In this document: piece by piece, positions 10,303-21,290 of the stretch | Numbering within the stretch: position 1 is the stretch's first letter | How the letters are laid out: each line of letters starts with the position of its first letter | From: Burkholderiaceae bacterium | GTDB lineage: Bacteria; Pseudomonadota; Gammaproteobacteria; Burkholderiales; Burkholderiaceae_D | Length of the DNA stretch: 37,883 nucleotides | Direction: 5' to 3' | Assembly (NCBI GenBank): GCA_023653025.1 | Contig: JAMNXS010000023.1 | Location: forward strand, 1-37,883 | Translations under genes and position numbers: made by a program | The notes under the pieces: model-generated | The model's database searches: none | What the model was told of the DNA's origin: nothing | What the model saw: the letters and a program-made list of their open reading frames with translations, nothing else

Positions 10303-11204
10303 GCACGTTCCTTTACTGGCCTCGTGGCCGCGCCAGTGTGCAGCGTGTAACGCGCCGAGCCGTCGCGCGCCAGCGCCTGCACCAGCCAGGGCATGGTGTC
10401 CTTCAGCGTAGCCTCGAGCGTCCAAGGCGGGTTGATGACGAACATGCCGCTCGCGGTGAGGCCGCGCTCTTCGGGGTTGGGCGCACCGATCGACAACGTC
10501 ACGTGCAGCCAGTCGCCCTGCGCGACGCGCTTCAGACGTTCGGGCAGCTGCTGCGATTCGAGGCGGCCGAGGGCCGGATACCAGACCGCATAGGTGCCGC
10601 CGGCGAAACGCTTCTGGGCGTCTTCCAGCGCGGCGCGCACCTTGCGGTAGTCGTCCTTGTCCTCGTACGGCGGATCGATCAGCACCAGACCGCGGCGCGA
10701 CGGCGGCGGCAGCAGCGCCTTGAGCGCGGCGAAGCCGTCGGCACGCTCGGCGAGAATGCGCTTGCCGCGCGAACGCACGCCATTGGCCGCGGCATGGGCC
10801 TCGAGCTTGCGTACGTTCTCGACCAGTAGCTTGCTGTCGGTGGAATGCAGTTCGAAGAGCCGCAGCCGGTCCTGTTCGCGCATCACGCGCTCGGCAAGAA
10901 ACGGCGATCCCGGGTAGTGGCGCAGCTTGCCGGCCGGATTCATCGCGCGAATCTCGCTCACATAGGCGGCGACCGCTGCGGGCAAGTCGCTGCGCGCCCA
11001 CAGCTTCGCAATACCCTCATCGGCCTCGCCGCTCTTGGTCGCATACTCGCCGTCGAGCGTGTATACGCCTGCGCCGGCATGAGTGTCGATCACCATGTAG
11101 GCAGCGTCTTTCTGGTTCAGATAGGCCAGCAGTTGCACCAGCACCATGTGCTTGAGCACATCGGCATGGTTACCTGCGTGGAAGGCGTGGCGGTAGCTGA
11201 ACAT
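10299..11204 (-). CDS. rlmJ: 23S rRNA (adenine-2030-N6)-methyltransferase RlmJ
   Basis: RlmJ (YhiR family) methylates A2030 of 23S rRNA using SAM. The protein has 301 residues from ATG 11204 and begins with the family signature MFSYRHAFHAGNHADVLKH. The SAM site is DTHAGAG and the catalytic N6-adenine motif is DPPY in VLIDPPYEDK. The C-terminus has MFVINPPW. The open frame extends upstream into the intergenic inverted repeat, but conserved residues begin only at MFSYRHAF. The stop overlaps the greB start. Confidence 0.95.
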
Positions 11205-11276
11205 GGAAGGCTTTGGGAAAGGGCAGGAGCGTGATTTTAGCTGATGGCGGGGGTGGGTAATGCGGCGGATGGATGC

Positions 11277-11364
11277 GGCGGATTTCGCCTGCGGCTCTAT
11301 CCGCCCTACGATTCGTAGCATCCCGCAGTCCGTAGGGCGGATAGAGCCGCAGGCGAAATCCGCC
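11277..11364. repeat. Perfect 34-bp inverted repeat with 20-base loop (REP-like)
   Basis: The arm at 11277-11310 (begins GGCGGATTTCGCC, ends CCCTACG) is the exact reverse complement of the arm at 11331-11364. All 34 positions pair. The loop is 11311-11330. GTAGGGCGGAT...ATCCGCC palindromes resemble the dispersed REP-type elements common in proteobacterial intergenic regions. The RNA would form a very stable hairpin. There is no run of T after either arm, so it is not a classical terminator. Confidence 0.9.
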
Positions 11365-11412
11365 ATGCCACGCCATGCCACGCCACGCCATTCCATTCCA
11401 TTCCCTGGAACG

Positions 11413-11441
11413 AAAAAGGCCAGTCGATGCGACTGGCCTTT
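11413..11441 (-). terminator. Intrinsic terminator of aceA
   Basis: A perfect 12-bp stem (11415-11426 paired with 11430-11441) with a 3-base loop has GGCCAGTCG as its core. On the minus strand it ends in a run of five T (11417-11413). It lies about 87 bases after the aceA stop. On the plus strand only three T follow, so it acts mainly on aceA. Confidence 0.88.
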
Positions 11442-11527
11442 CCCTTGCGAGGCTCGCTCCGTGTCGGAGATGCCCCGTTGGCTGCTTCGGACAGATGTCT
11501 CCCCTGCCCTTTCCGAATGACGCTAGC

Positions 11528-12823
<1,296 letters not shown>

Positions 12824-12873
12824 GGTCTTCCCTCCGAGAGTGAGCGTCACAAAAAAAGAAATTCGATGAGAAG

Positions 12874-12902
12874 ATAGTAGGCCGATTTTTGCGAGGCAAC
12901 AA
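12874..12902 (-). promoter_or_regulatory. aceA promoter
   Basis: On the minus strand TTGTTG (12902-12897) and TACTAT (12879-12874) are separated by exactly 17 bases, about 50 bases before the aceA ATG. The -35 box lies directly beside the GTCTTATATAAGAC palindrome, which suggests that a regulator bound there controls it. Assigned by eye. Confidence 0.55.
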
Positions 12903-12903
12903 G

Positions 12904-12917
12904 GTCTTATATAAGAC
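12904..12917. promoter_or_regulatory. Palindromic operator candidate upstream of aceA
   Basis: GTCTTATATAAGAC is a perfect 14-base palindrome one base upstream of the aceA -35 element. Palindromes of this form are typical targets of GntR-family regulators of central carbon metabolism, but naming the regulator would be inference. The position suits either blocking or contacting RNA polymerase. Confidence 0.55.
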
Positions 12918-13049
12918 AGAGGAGATAAATTTATTTGTTCAAAATCATAGGCTTAATGATTTGATTTTGCGATACGAAAAGCAATTTCTCTCAGCGAAAG
13001 ACAGGACTGCTGCCCTGCGATGGCAATTTTTTGTATTATGAAACGAAGA

Positions 13050-13064
13050 TTTCGCAATGCGAAA
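13050..13064. promoter_or_regulatory. Inverted repeat upstream of aceA, second copy at 12965-12979
   Basis: TTTCGCAATGCGAAA has 7-base arms around one central base. A related site, TTTTGCGATACGAAA at 12965-12979, matches 12 of 15 positions. Two similar dyads in one promoter region suggest a second regulator of aceA; TTTGC/GCAAA dyads recall sites of short-chain acyl-CoA-responsive XRE regulators, but this is inference. Confidence 0.35.
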
Positions 13065-13097
13065 ACGAGACGGCCAGTCCAGTCGCTGCCGAACGCA

Positions 13098-13592
13098 TCA
13101 GGCGAGCTTCGTGCGCGACACCAGCATGCCGTCCTCGTCTGCGACTACCCAGTCGCCCGGGCGCACGCTGACGCCGGCGATGTCGACCACCAGATCCCGC
13201 TCGCCAACGCCCTTGCGGATGCTGCGGCGCGGATGGGTCGCCAGAGCGCGGATGCCGATCTCGCACTGCTTCAGCTCCGCGCTGTCGCGCACGCAGCCGT
13301 AGACGACGATGCCGGCCCAGCCGTTCTTCTGCGCGAGCGCGCCGAGATTGCCGCCGACCAGCGCGCAGCGCAGGCTGCCGCCGCCATCGACGACCAGCAC
13401 GCTGCCTTCGCCCGGCGTCTCGAGCGCGGCACGCACCAGTACGTTGTCCTCGAAGACTTTCAGCGTGCGCGCGGTGCCTGCGAAGCGGGCGTGCTTGCCG
13501 AAGTCGCGGAAGACGGACGGAAGGACGTGCAGGCTGCCGTCGGCGAGTTTGTCTTCATTTGCGTCGCACAGGTCGCAGGTGGCGAAGGTCAT
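13098..13592 (-). CDS. rraA: RraA-family protein (HMG/CHA aldolase type)
   Basis: The 164-residue protein belongs to the RraA family. Members are either inhibitors of RNase E or 4-hydroxy-4-methyl-2-oxoglutarate/oxaloacetate aldolases. It starts [12 protein letters not shown] at ATG 13592, with CAGGAG upstream. [20 protein letters not shown] and VVYGCVRDS carry the G-x-L and R-D residues that bind substrate and metal in the aldolases, and [13 protein letters not shown] is conserved. Proximity to aceA fits a metabolic role, but the sequence does not settle which activity it has. Confidence 0.9.
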   Translation of the reverse strand: MTFATCDLCDANEDKLADGSLHVLPSVFRDFGKHARFAGTARTLKVFEDNVLVRAALETPGEGSVLVVDGGGSLRCALVGGNLGALAQKNGWAGIVVYGCVRDSAELKQCEIGIRALATHPRRSIRKGVGERDLVVDIAGVSVRPGDWVVADEDGMLVSRTKLA

Positions 13593-13646
13593 GCGGGGTC
13601 TCCTGATGGGGCAGGAATGAGAGGGAATGGTCGGCAATGGGCGGGC

Positions 13647-16226
<2,580 letters not shown>

Positions 16227-16258
16227 GGGATGGGCTCCGAAAAATCACATTGCCGTGA

Positions 16259-16286
16259 TTATTGGGCCCGGGCTCGCCTTTTCAAG
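16259..16286 (-). promoter_or_regulatory. Sigma-32-type heat-shock promoter of clpB
   Basis: On the minus strand CTTGAAA (16286-16280) is followed after 13 bases by CCCAATAA (16266-16259). This closely matches the heat-shock consensus CTTGAAA-N11-16-CCCCATNT (7 of 7 and 5-6 of 8). It lies about 30 bases before the clpB ATG, where such a promoter is expected. Confidence 0.65.
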
Positions 16287-16313
16287 GCGGGTTCGACGCT
16301 TTTTGTCGGGAAT

Positions 16314-16703
16314 TCAGGACTGCAGGGCGCGCCACAAGGCGAAGCCGGCCACGCACAGCGCGAGCGAGCCGAGGAGGTGACTGCCGGCGTGCAACAGCGC
16401 AAAACCGTAGTCCCCGCGCTGCAGCAGCGCCATCGCCTCGGCGGAGAAGGTGGAGAAGGTCGTCAGGCCGCCGAGAAATCCGGTGACGGCAAACAGCCGC
16501 CATTCGGGAGCCAGACCGGGCAGACCATCGAAGAAACCGACGGCGACGCCGACCAGAAAGCCGCCGATCAGGTTGGCGGCCAGCGTGCCCAGCGGCAGCG
16601 CTTCCAGCCGTGCATTCAGCGCCAGCGCCAGTGTCCAGCGCAGCCACGCACCCAGCGTCGCGCCGGCGGCAATGGCAGCCAGGCTCAGGGATGCTGCGCC
16701 CAT
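16314..16703 (-). CDS. crcB: Fluoride ion channel CrcB/FluC
   Basis: A small membrane protein (129 residues) that forms a dimeric fluoride exporter. It has four hydrophobic helices, the LGAWLRWTLAL start of the family, the GTLAANLIGGFLVG segment and GGLTTFSTFSAE, which carries the fluoride-path phenylalanines and the sodium-binding turn. Its start overlaps the end of moaE by 19 bases, so it is probably the last gene of the thrC-moeA-moaD-moaE run. No fluoride riboswitch can fit directly upstream because that sequence is moaE coding. Confidence 0.94.
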   Translation of the reverse strand: MGAASLSLAAIAAGATLGAWLRWTLALALNARLEALPLGTLAANLIGGFLVGVAVGFFDGLPGLAPEWRLFAVTGFLGGLTTFSTFSAEAMALLQRGDYGFALLHAGSHLLGSLALCVAGFALWRALQS

Positions 16704-17143
16704 TTCTGCATCGCCTCGTCATCGGTGACGCGGGCATCGACCCAACGCGCGCCGGACGGTGTCTGCTCTTTCTTCCAGAACGGTGCCCGGGTCTTCAGGT
16801 AGTCAATGATGAACTCGCAGGCGTCGAAGGCTTCGCCGCGGTGCGCCGATGTGACGGCGACCAGCACGATCTGCTCGAGCGGCCTGAGCGGGCCGACCCG
16901 GTGGATGACGAGCGCGTCGACCAGTTCCCAGCGCGACTTCGCCTCGGCGACGATCTCCTCGAGCGCCTGCTCGGTCATGCCGGGGTAATGCTCGAGCTCC
17001 ATTTCGGCCACCTGCTCGCCCTCGTTCAGATCGCGCACGGTGCCGACAAAGGTGACGACAGCGCCGACCTTCGGCGTGAGCCGGCGCAGGTTCGCGACCT
17101 CGGTGCTGAGGTCGAAATCGTCGGTCTGGACGCGTACGGTCAT
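16685..17143 (-). CDS. moaE: Molybdopterin synthase catalytic subunit MoaE
   Basis: MoaE forms the heterotetrameric molybdopterin synthase with MoaD and inserts the dithiolene sulphurs into precursor Z. The 152-residue protein has AVVTFVGTVRD, ELEHYPGM, HRVGPLRPLE and the catalytic lysines in LKTRAPFWKKE (Lys117, Lys124/125). It follows moaD by 11 bases. Confidence 0.96.
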   Translation of the reverse strand: MTVRVQTDDFDLSTEVANLRRLTPKVGAVVTFVGTVRDLNEGEQVAEMELEHYPGMTEQALEEIVAEAKSRWELVDALVIHRVGPLRPLEQIVLVAVTSAHRGEAFDACEFIIDYLKTRAPFWKKEQTPSGARWVDARVTDDEAMQKWAQHP

Positions 17144-17154
17144 GGCGATCTCGC

Positions 17155-17412
17155 TCAGCCGCCGGTCACGGGCGGGAAGAACGCAAGCTCGCAGCCGTCG
17201 ACGAGCGGCGCAGCCGGGTCGGCCATCTGCTGGTTCAGCGCGACGCGCAATGCCCTGCCCTCGGCCAGCGCATCGGCCCAGGCGCCGCCGCGTGCGCGCA
17301 GGTAGTCGCGCACCTGGCCGGCGGTTCGCACCTCGGCCGGCAGGCTGACCGACTCGCTGCCGGTACCGACGGCCTCGCGCAGGCTGGCGAAAAATTTTAG
17401 ATGGATCTGCAT
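17155..17412 (-). CDS. moaD: Molybdopterin synthase sulphur carrier MoaD
   Basis: A ubiquitin-fold sulphur carrier of 85 residues that ends in the required Gly-Gly (PPVTGG), where the thiocarboxylate forms. The start MQIHLKFFASLREAVG at ATG 17412 is a typical MoaD N-terminus. The longer open frame upstream overlaps moeA and is not needed. Its start is one base from the moeA stop. Confidence 0.96.
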   Translation of the reverse strand: MQIHLKFFASLREAVGTGSESVSLPAEVRTAGQVRDYLRARGGAWADALAEGRALRVALNQQMADPAAPLVDGCELAFFPPVTGG

Positions 17413-17413
17413 G

Positions 17414-18649
17414 CTAGTTGAGCAGTTCGGAAAACGGTATGAAGTGTACGACATCGCCAGCCCGGATACCCTGCCCCGGCGGGTTGTCGATGATGCCATC
17501 GCCCCAGACAGTGGAGGTCAGCACGCCGGATCCCTGGTTGGGATACAGCTCGAGGCCGCCTCGATCATTCAGGCGCACGCGCAGGAATTCATTGCGGCGG
17601 TCGGGCTTCAGCCAGTCGAAATCGGCGCGCAAGGGGTAGCGTTTCGGCGGTACCACCGTCGCACCCTGCAGCGCGAGGATGAAAGGCCGCACGAAAATCA
17701 GGAAAGTGATGAAACTCGACACCGGGTTGCCTGGCAGCCCGACGAAGAAGGCCGGCGATGGCTGGCCTGCGCGGCGCACCTCGCCGAAGGCCAGCGGCTT
17801 GCCCGGCTTGATCGCGATCTGCCACAGGTTCAACCTGCCCTCGGCCTCGACCGCCGGCTTCACATGGTCTTCCTCGCCGACGGACACGCCGCCGGAGGTG
17901 ATGATGAGGTCGTTACCGGCGGCAGCCTGGCGCAGCGCTGCGCGCGTCGCGTCGCGCGAGTCAGGCACGTTGCCCAGATCGACGACCTCGCAGCCCAGCT
18001 GCTGCAGCAGACCGCGCAAGGTGAAGCGGTTCGAGTTGTAGATCGCGCCGGGCTTGAGCGGCTCGCCGGGCATGGTCAGCTCGTCGCCGGTAAAAAAGAC
18101 GCCGACCCGCACCCGCCGGTAGACCGGCAGTGCCGCCAGGCCGACCGACGCGGCCAGCCCCAGTTCCTGCGCACGCAGGCGCGTGCCGCGCTCGAGAATC
18201 GTGCTGCCGGCGACGATGTCCTCACCACGCCGACGAACCCACTCGCCCGGCTTCGGCGTATGCCGGATGCAGACGGTACCGGCCGCCTCGTCGAACGCGC
18301 ATTGTTCCTGCATGACGACGGCATCGGCGCCTTCGGGAATCAGCGCGCCGGTGAAGATGCGCGCGGCGGTGCCGGGCTGCAGCGGCAGGCCGACATGACC
18401 GGCGGGGATGCGTTGCGACACCGGCAGCGACGCGGCGCCCGAAGCGCAATCGGCGGCACGCACCGCGTAGCCATCCATTTGCGTGTTGTCCATCGGCGGC
18501 ACGTCGAGCCGCGAGGTCTGGTCGGCGGCGAGCACCCGCCCCGTAGCTTCGATGGTGGGAAGGTTTTTCGTGTCCGCGACCGGCTGCGCCGCAGCGAGCA
18601 GGAAAGCCAGGGCCTCCTGCACGCTCAGCATGGGTTGTGTTGTTCTCAT
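17414..18649 (-). CDS. moeA: Molybdopterin molybdenumtransferase MoeA
   Basis: MoeA inserts molybdenum into adenylated molybdopterin. The 411-residue protein has the expected domains: DVPPMDNTQMDGYAV near 50-65, IFTGALIPEGADAVVMQE, VFFTGDELTMPGEPLKPGAIYNSN and the active-site LIITSGGVSVGEEDHVK. GLPGNPVSSFITF is the C-terminal signature. It sits 44 bases after thrC and immediately before moaD. Confidence 0.97.
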   Translation of the reverse strand: MRTTQPMLSVQEALAFLLAAAQPVADTKNLPTIEATGRVLAADQTSRLDVPPMDNTQMDGYAVRAADCASGAASLPVSQRIPAGHVGLPLQPGTAARIFTGALIPEGADAVVMQEQCAFDEAAGTVCIRHTPKPGEWVRRRGEDIVAGSTILERGTRLRAQELGLAASVGLAALPVYRRVRVGVFFTGDELTMPGEPLKPGAIYNSNRFTLRGLLQQLGCEVVDLGNVPDSRDATRAALRQAAAGNDLIITSGGVSVGEEDHVKPAVEAEGRLNLWQIAIKPGKPLAFGEVRRAGQPSPAFFVGLPGNPVSSFITFLIFVRPFILALQGATVVPPKRYPLRADFDWLKPDRRNEFLRVRLNDRGGLELYPNQGSGVLTSTVWGDGIIDNPPGQGIRAGDVVHFIPFSELLN

Positions 18650-18693
18650 TCTGTTGCCGAAAATTTGTCTCGGCGGCGATTGTAACGCCGGAA

Positions 18694-20154
18694 TCAGAGG
18701 CCGGTGCGCTCGGCTACGTAGCGCTTGATTGTCTCCACGTCGGCCTGCATCACGTCGAATCGCTGCGGCAGCGCCTCGATGTTCTCGAAACCAGCTGGAC
18801 GCTCGGCGTCACGACCGAGCGCCTCGCGAATGGTTTCGTTGAATTTCGCGGGCAAGGCTGTCTCGAGCACGATCATCGGAATGCCGTCCTCGATTTGCTC
18901 GCGCGCGACCTTGATGCCGTCGGCGGTATGGGTATCGACGACCAGGCCGTGGCGCGCATCGACGTCGCGGATGGTGGCGAGGCGGTCCGCATGCGACGAC
19001 CGGCCGGACGCAAAGCCGAAGCGCCCGACTTTGGCGAACTCATCGCCGTCACTGCCAGGCTTTCCGGAAAGATCGAACCCGCCGTCGGTATCGACCTTGC
19101 GGAACAGCGCACGAACACGCGCAGCATCGCCGCCGAGCAAGTCGTGCACGAAACGCTCGAAGTTCGATGCCTTGCTGATGTCCATGCTTGGGCTGCTGGT
19201 ATGCAGCGTCTCGGCGGACTTGCGCACGCGGTAGACGCCGGTCTGAAAGAACTCGTGCAGCACGTCGTTCTCGTTGGTGGCCACCACCAGCTTGCTGATC
19301 GGCAGACCCATCATGCGCGCGATGTGGCCGGCGCAGATATTGCCGAAATTCCCCGACGGGACGGTGAAAGACACCTGCTGGTCGCTGGACCGAGTCGCAT
19401 CGAGATAGCCGCGGAAGTAGTAGACGACCTGCGCCACCACGCGCGCCCAGTTGATCGAGTTGACGGTACCGATCTTCTGCCGCGCCTTGAACGCCAGGTC
19501 GCTCGACACGCCCTTGACCATGTCCTGGCAGTCGTCGAAGACGCCGTCGACGGCGATGTTGAAAACATTCGGGTCCTGCAGACTGAACATTTGCGCGGTT
19601 TGGAAGGCGCTCATCTTCCGGTGCGGCGAGAGCATGAATACGCGGATGCCGGCCTTGCCACGCATCGCATACTCGGCGGCGCTGCCGGTGTCGCCCGAGG
19701 TGGCGCCCAGAATGTTCAGCTCCGCGCGCTGCCGCGCCAGCGTGTACTCGAACAGGTTGCCCAGCAGCTGCATGGCCATGTCCTTGAACGCCAGCGTCGG
19801 GCCGTTCGACAGCGACTGCAGCAGCAAGGTCTGCGCCCCTGACTGCTCGAGCACCCGCAGCGGCGTGATCCGGCTCACATCGTCGCCGGGCCGGCCATTG
19901 CGATACACGTCGGCGGTGTAGGTCTTGGCGGCGAGGGACTCGATGTCGCGCGCGGGAATGTCGGTCGCAAATTTTTTCAGTACCTCGGCAGCGAGCTCCG
20001 CGTACGAGAGCCTGCGCCAGGCATCCAGTTCTTCGCCGCTGACGCGGGGATAGACCTGCGGCAGGTACAGGCCGCCGTCCGGCGCCAGCCCCCCCAGAAG
20101 GATGTCGGAAAACAGCGGAGCGGCTTCATGTCCGCGAGTCGAAAGGTAATGCAT
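18694..20154 (-). CDS. thrC: Threonine synthase
   Basis: This PLP enzyme converts O-phosphohomoserine to threonine. From ATG 20154 (MHYLSTRGHEAA) it has 486 residues. The PLP lysine is Lys124 in NGPTLAFKDMAMQ, and the phosphate loop is ATSGDTGSAAE. A perfect TATAAT (plus-strand ATTATA at 20183-20188) lies upstream, without an obvious -35. In many Burkholderiales hom lies directly upstream of thrC; here the neighbour is the T3SS island. Confidence 0.96.
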   Translation of the reverse strand: MHYLSTRGHEAAPLFSDILLGGLAPDGGLYLPQVYPRVSGEELDAWRRLSYAELAAEVLKKFATDIPARDIESLAAKTYTADVYRNGRPGDDVSRITPLRVLEQSGAQTLLLQSLSNGPTLAFKDMAMQLLGNLFEYTLARQRAELNILGATSGDTGSAAEYAMRGKAGIRVFMLSPHRKMSAFQTAQMFSLQDPNVFNIAVDGVFDDCQDMVKGVSSDLAFKARQKIGTVNSINWARVVAQVVYYFRGYLDATRSSDQQVSFTVPSGNFGNICAGHIARMMGLPISKLVVATNENDVLHEFFQTGVYRVRKSAETLHTSSPSMDISKASNFERFVHDLLGGDAARVRALFRKVDTDGGFDLSGKPGSDGDEFAKVGRFGFASGRSSHADRLATIRDVDARHGLVVDTHTADGIKVAREQIEDGIPMIVLETALPAKFNETIREALGRDAERPAGFENIEALPQRFDVMQADVETIKRYVAERTGL

Positions 20155-20513
20155 CGTTGGGCGATCCAGGTTGAGGCGTCGAATTATACGGGGGCAAGAC
20201 TTACCCATCGGAAAAAGCGGTGACCGCACATGATGGACAGATGAGTTTTTTGCATTAAGTGTGGCTAATTTGGCATGTCGATTTGCTCACATTCCCGACG
20301 CAATTAATCTCCGTTTGTCAATCCCACGAAATAGGTAGTTTGCAAAGTTTTGACGAGGTTCTTGCGCAACAACCGGCTTCAAACCGGCTCTAGCAAGCGC
20401 TTCGCTCCCAAATCAGCGACTTCCGACCCGCCCCCTCCGGGGGTTCGGGCCTTCAACGGATGACCCTGGTCCTGAGACCTCACAGCAACCTACCCGACAG
20501 AAGGAGCGTTCGA
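20155..20513. other. Intergenic stretch between thrC and the sigma factor gene
   Basis: A 359-base gap with no supported gene, at the junction of core genome and T3SS island. It is clearly more AT-rich in its first two thirds than the flanks. It holds the thrC TATAAT, a direct repeat of ACCGGCTTCAA/ACCGGCT (20372-20391), an AAGCGCTT palindrome near 20395-20402 and a GC-rich hairpin candidate (20425-20449, arms CCCCC/GGGGG). No convincing promoter for the sigma gene and no hrp box was seen. Confidence 0.6.
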
Positions 20514-21275
20514 ATGAATGCCATTCACAGCGATACAGCGGAGTGCGAAGCGGCCCATCTGTTCGGCGAATACCCATTCGACCCGGACCACGACTCCGGC
20601 ACGACATCGGCCGACGTCGAAACCATCGAACTCGAAGAAAGCGCCGATTCCGAGGACACGGAAAGCGACGCGGCGCAGCAGCCGTCGGGGTACGCCATGC
20701 CGACCCCGAACACGCCGGTGGCCTTCGACCCGGGCCCAGCCCCGGCCGAACTGGACCAGGAGATGCTGTTCCGACAACTGATCGCCCAGCACCAGCGCCG
20801 GCTGTATCGCTTCGTGATCAAGTACATCGATCATCCGGACGACGCCGCCGACATCACGCAGCAGGCGTTCGTAGAGGCCGCGCGGACGATTGCGAGCTTC
20901 CGCGGCGACTCCAAACTCTCGACCTGGCTGTTTGGCATTGCAATGAACATGGTCCGCAATTATCTCAGCCGCGCGCCGCATCGTGTCCATCGGTTTGAAA
21001 CCGACGAGAGCCTCGTCACCATCGCGTCCAGCGAGCCCGACCCCAGCGACTGCCTGATCCAGAAAGAATTGCTGATCATGGCCGAGCGCGCCTTCGGCGA
21101 CCTGCCGATCGAGATGAGCGAAGTGCTCGGACTGGTTGCAATCGACGAAATCTCCTACCAGGACGCCGCCGACATCCTGTCGATACCGCTGGGCACCGTG
21201 CGCAGCCGCGTATCCCGTGCACGCGCCGTGATGCGGGCACAGTTTGAACAAGCCGGGGTCAAGCTGCAATTCTGA
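20514..21275 (+). CDS. ECF-type sigma factor with acidic N-terminal extension, likely T3SS regulator
   Basis: From ATG 20514 (AAGGAG seven bases upstream) this is a 253-residue sigma-70-family protein. Region 2 spans about 85-153, with DDAADITQQAFVEAART and STWLFGIAMNMVRNYLSR. Region 4 covers about 190-240 and has the helix-turn-helix ISYQDAADILSIPLGTVRSRVSRAR. There is no region 1.1 or 3, so it is an ECF sigma. The first 80 residues are an acidic, Glu/Asp-rich, low-complexity extension that is unusual. Position at the island edge recalls HrpL and Bordetella BtrS, and the two hrp boxes at 35.9 kb are its natural candidate targets (inference). It is convergent with the 335-aa gene, 15 bases away. 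Confidence 0.88.
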   Translation: MNAIHSDTAECEAAHLFGEYPFDPDHDSGTTSADVETIELEESADSEDTESDAAQQPSGYAMPTPNTPVAFDPGPAPAELDQEMLFRQLIAQHQRRLYRFVIKYIDHPDDAADITQQAFVEAARTIASFRGDSKLSTWLFGIAMNMVRNYLSRAPHRVHRFETDESLVTIASSEPDPSDCLIQKELLIMAERAFGDLPIEMSEVLGLVAIDEISYQDAADILSIPLGTVRSRVSRARAVMRAQFEQAGVKLQF

Positions 21276-21290
21276 ATCCGCGCCGACGAT

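Larger units (their letters stand above)
11205..11527. other. Intergenic stretch between rlmJ and aceA
   Basis: This 323-base gap has no supported gene. It holds a perfect 34-bp inverted repeat, a short run of ATGCC/ACGCC-like tandem copies near 11363-11405, and a strong intrinsic terminator. The open frames through it are low-complexity and lack family resemblance. Confidence 0.8.

Noticed and set aside
16704-17143. Fluoride riboswitch before crcB
   Set aside because: The upstream sequence is moaE coding and no riboswitch core was seen.
20269-20287. Sigma-54-like TGGCATG...TTTGCT upstream of the ECF sigma gene, as in the hrpL promoter of Pseudomonas syringae
   Set aside because: There are 11 bases between GG and GC instead of the required 10, and the site is over 220 bases from the ATG.
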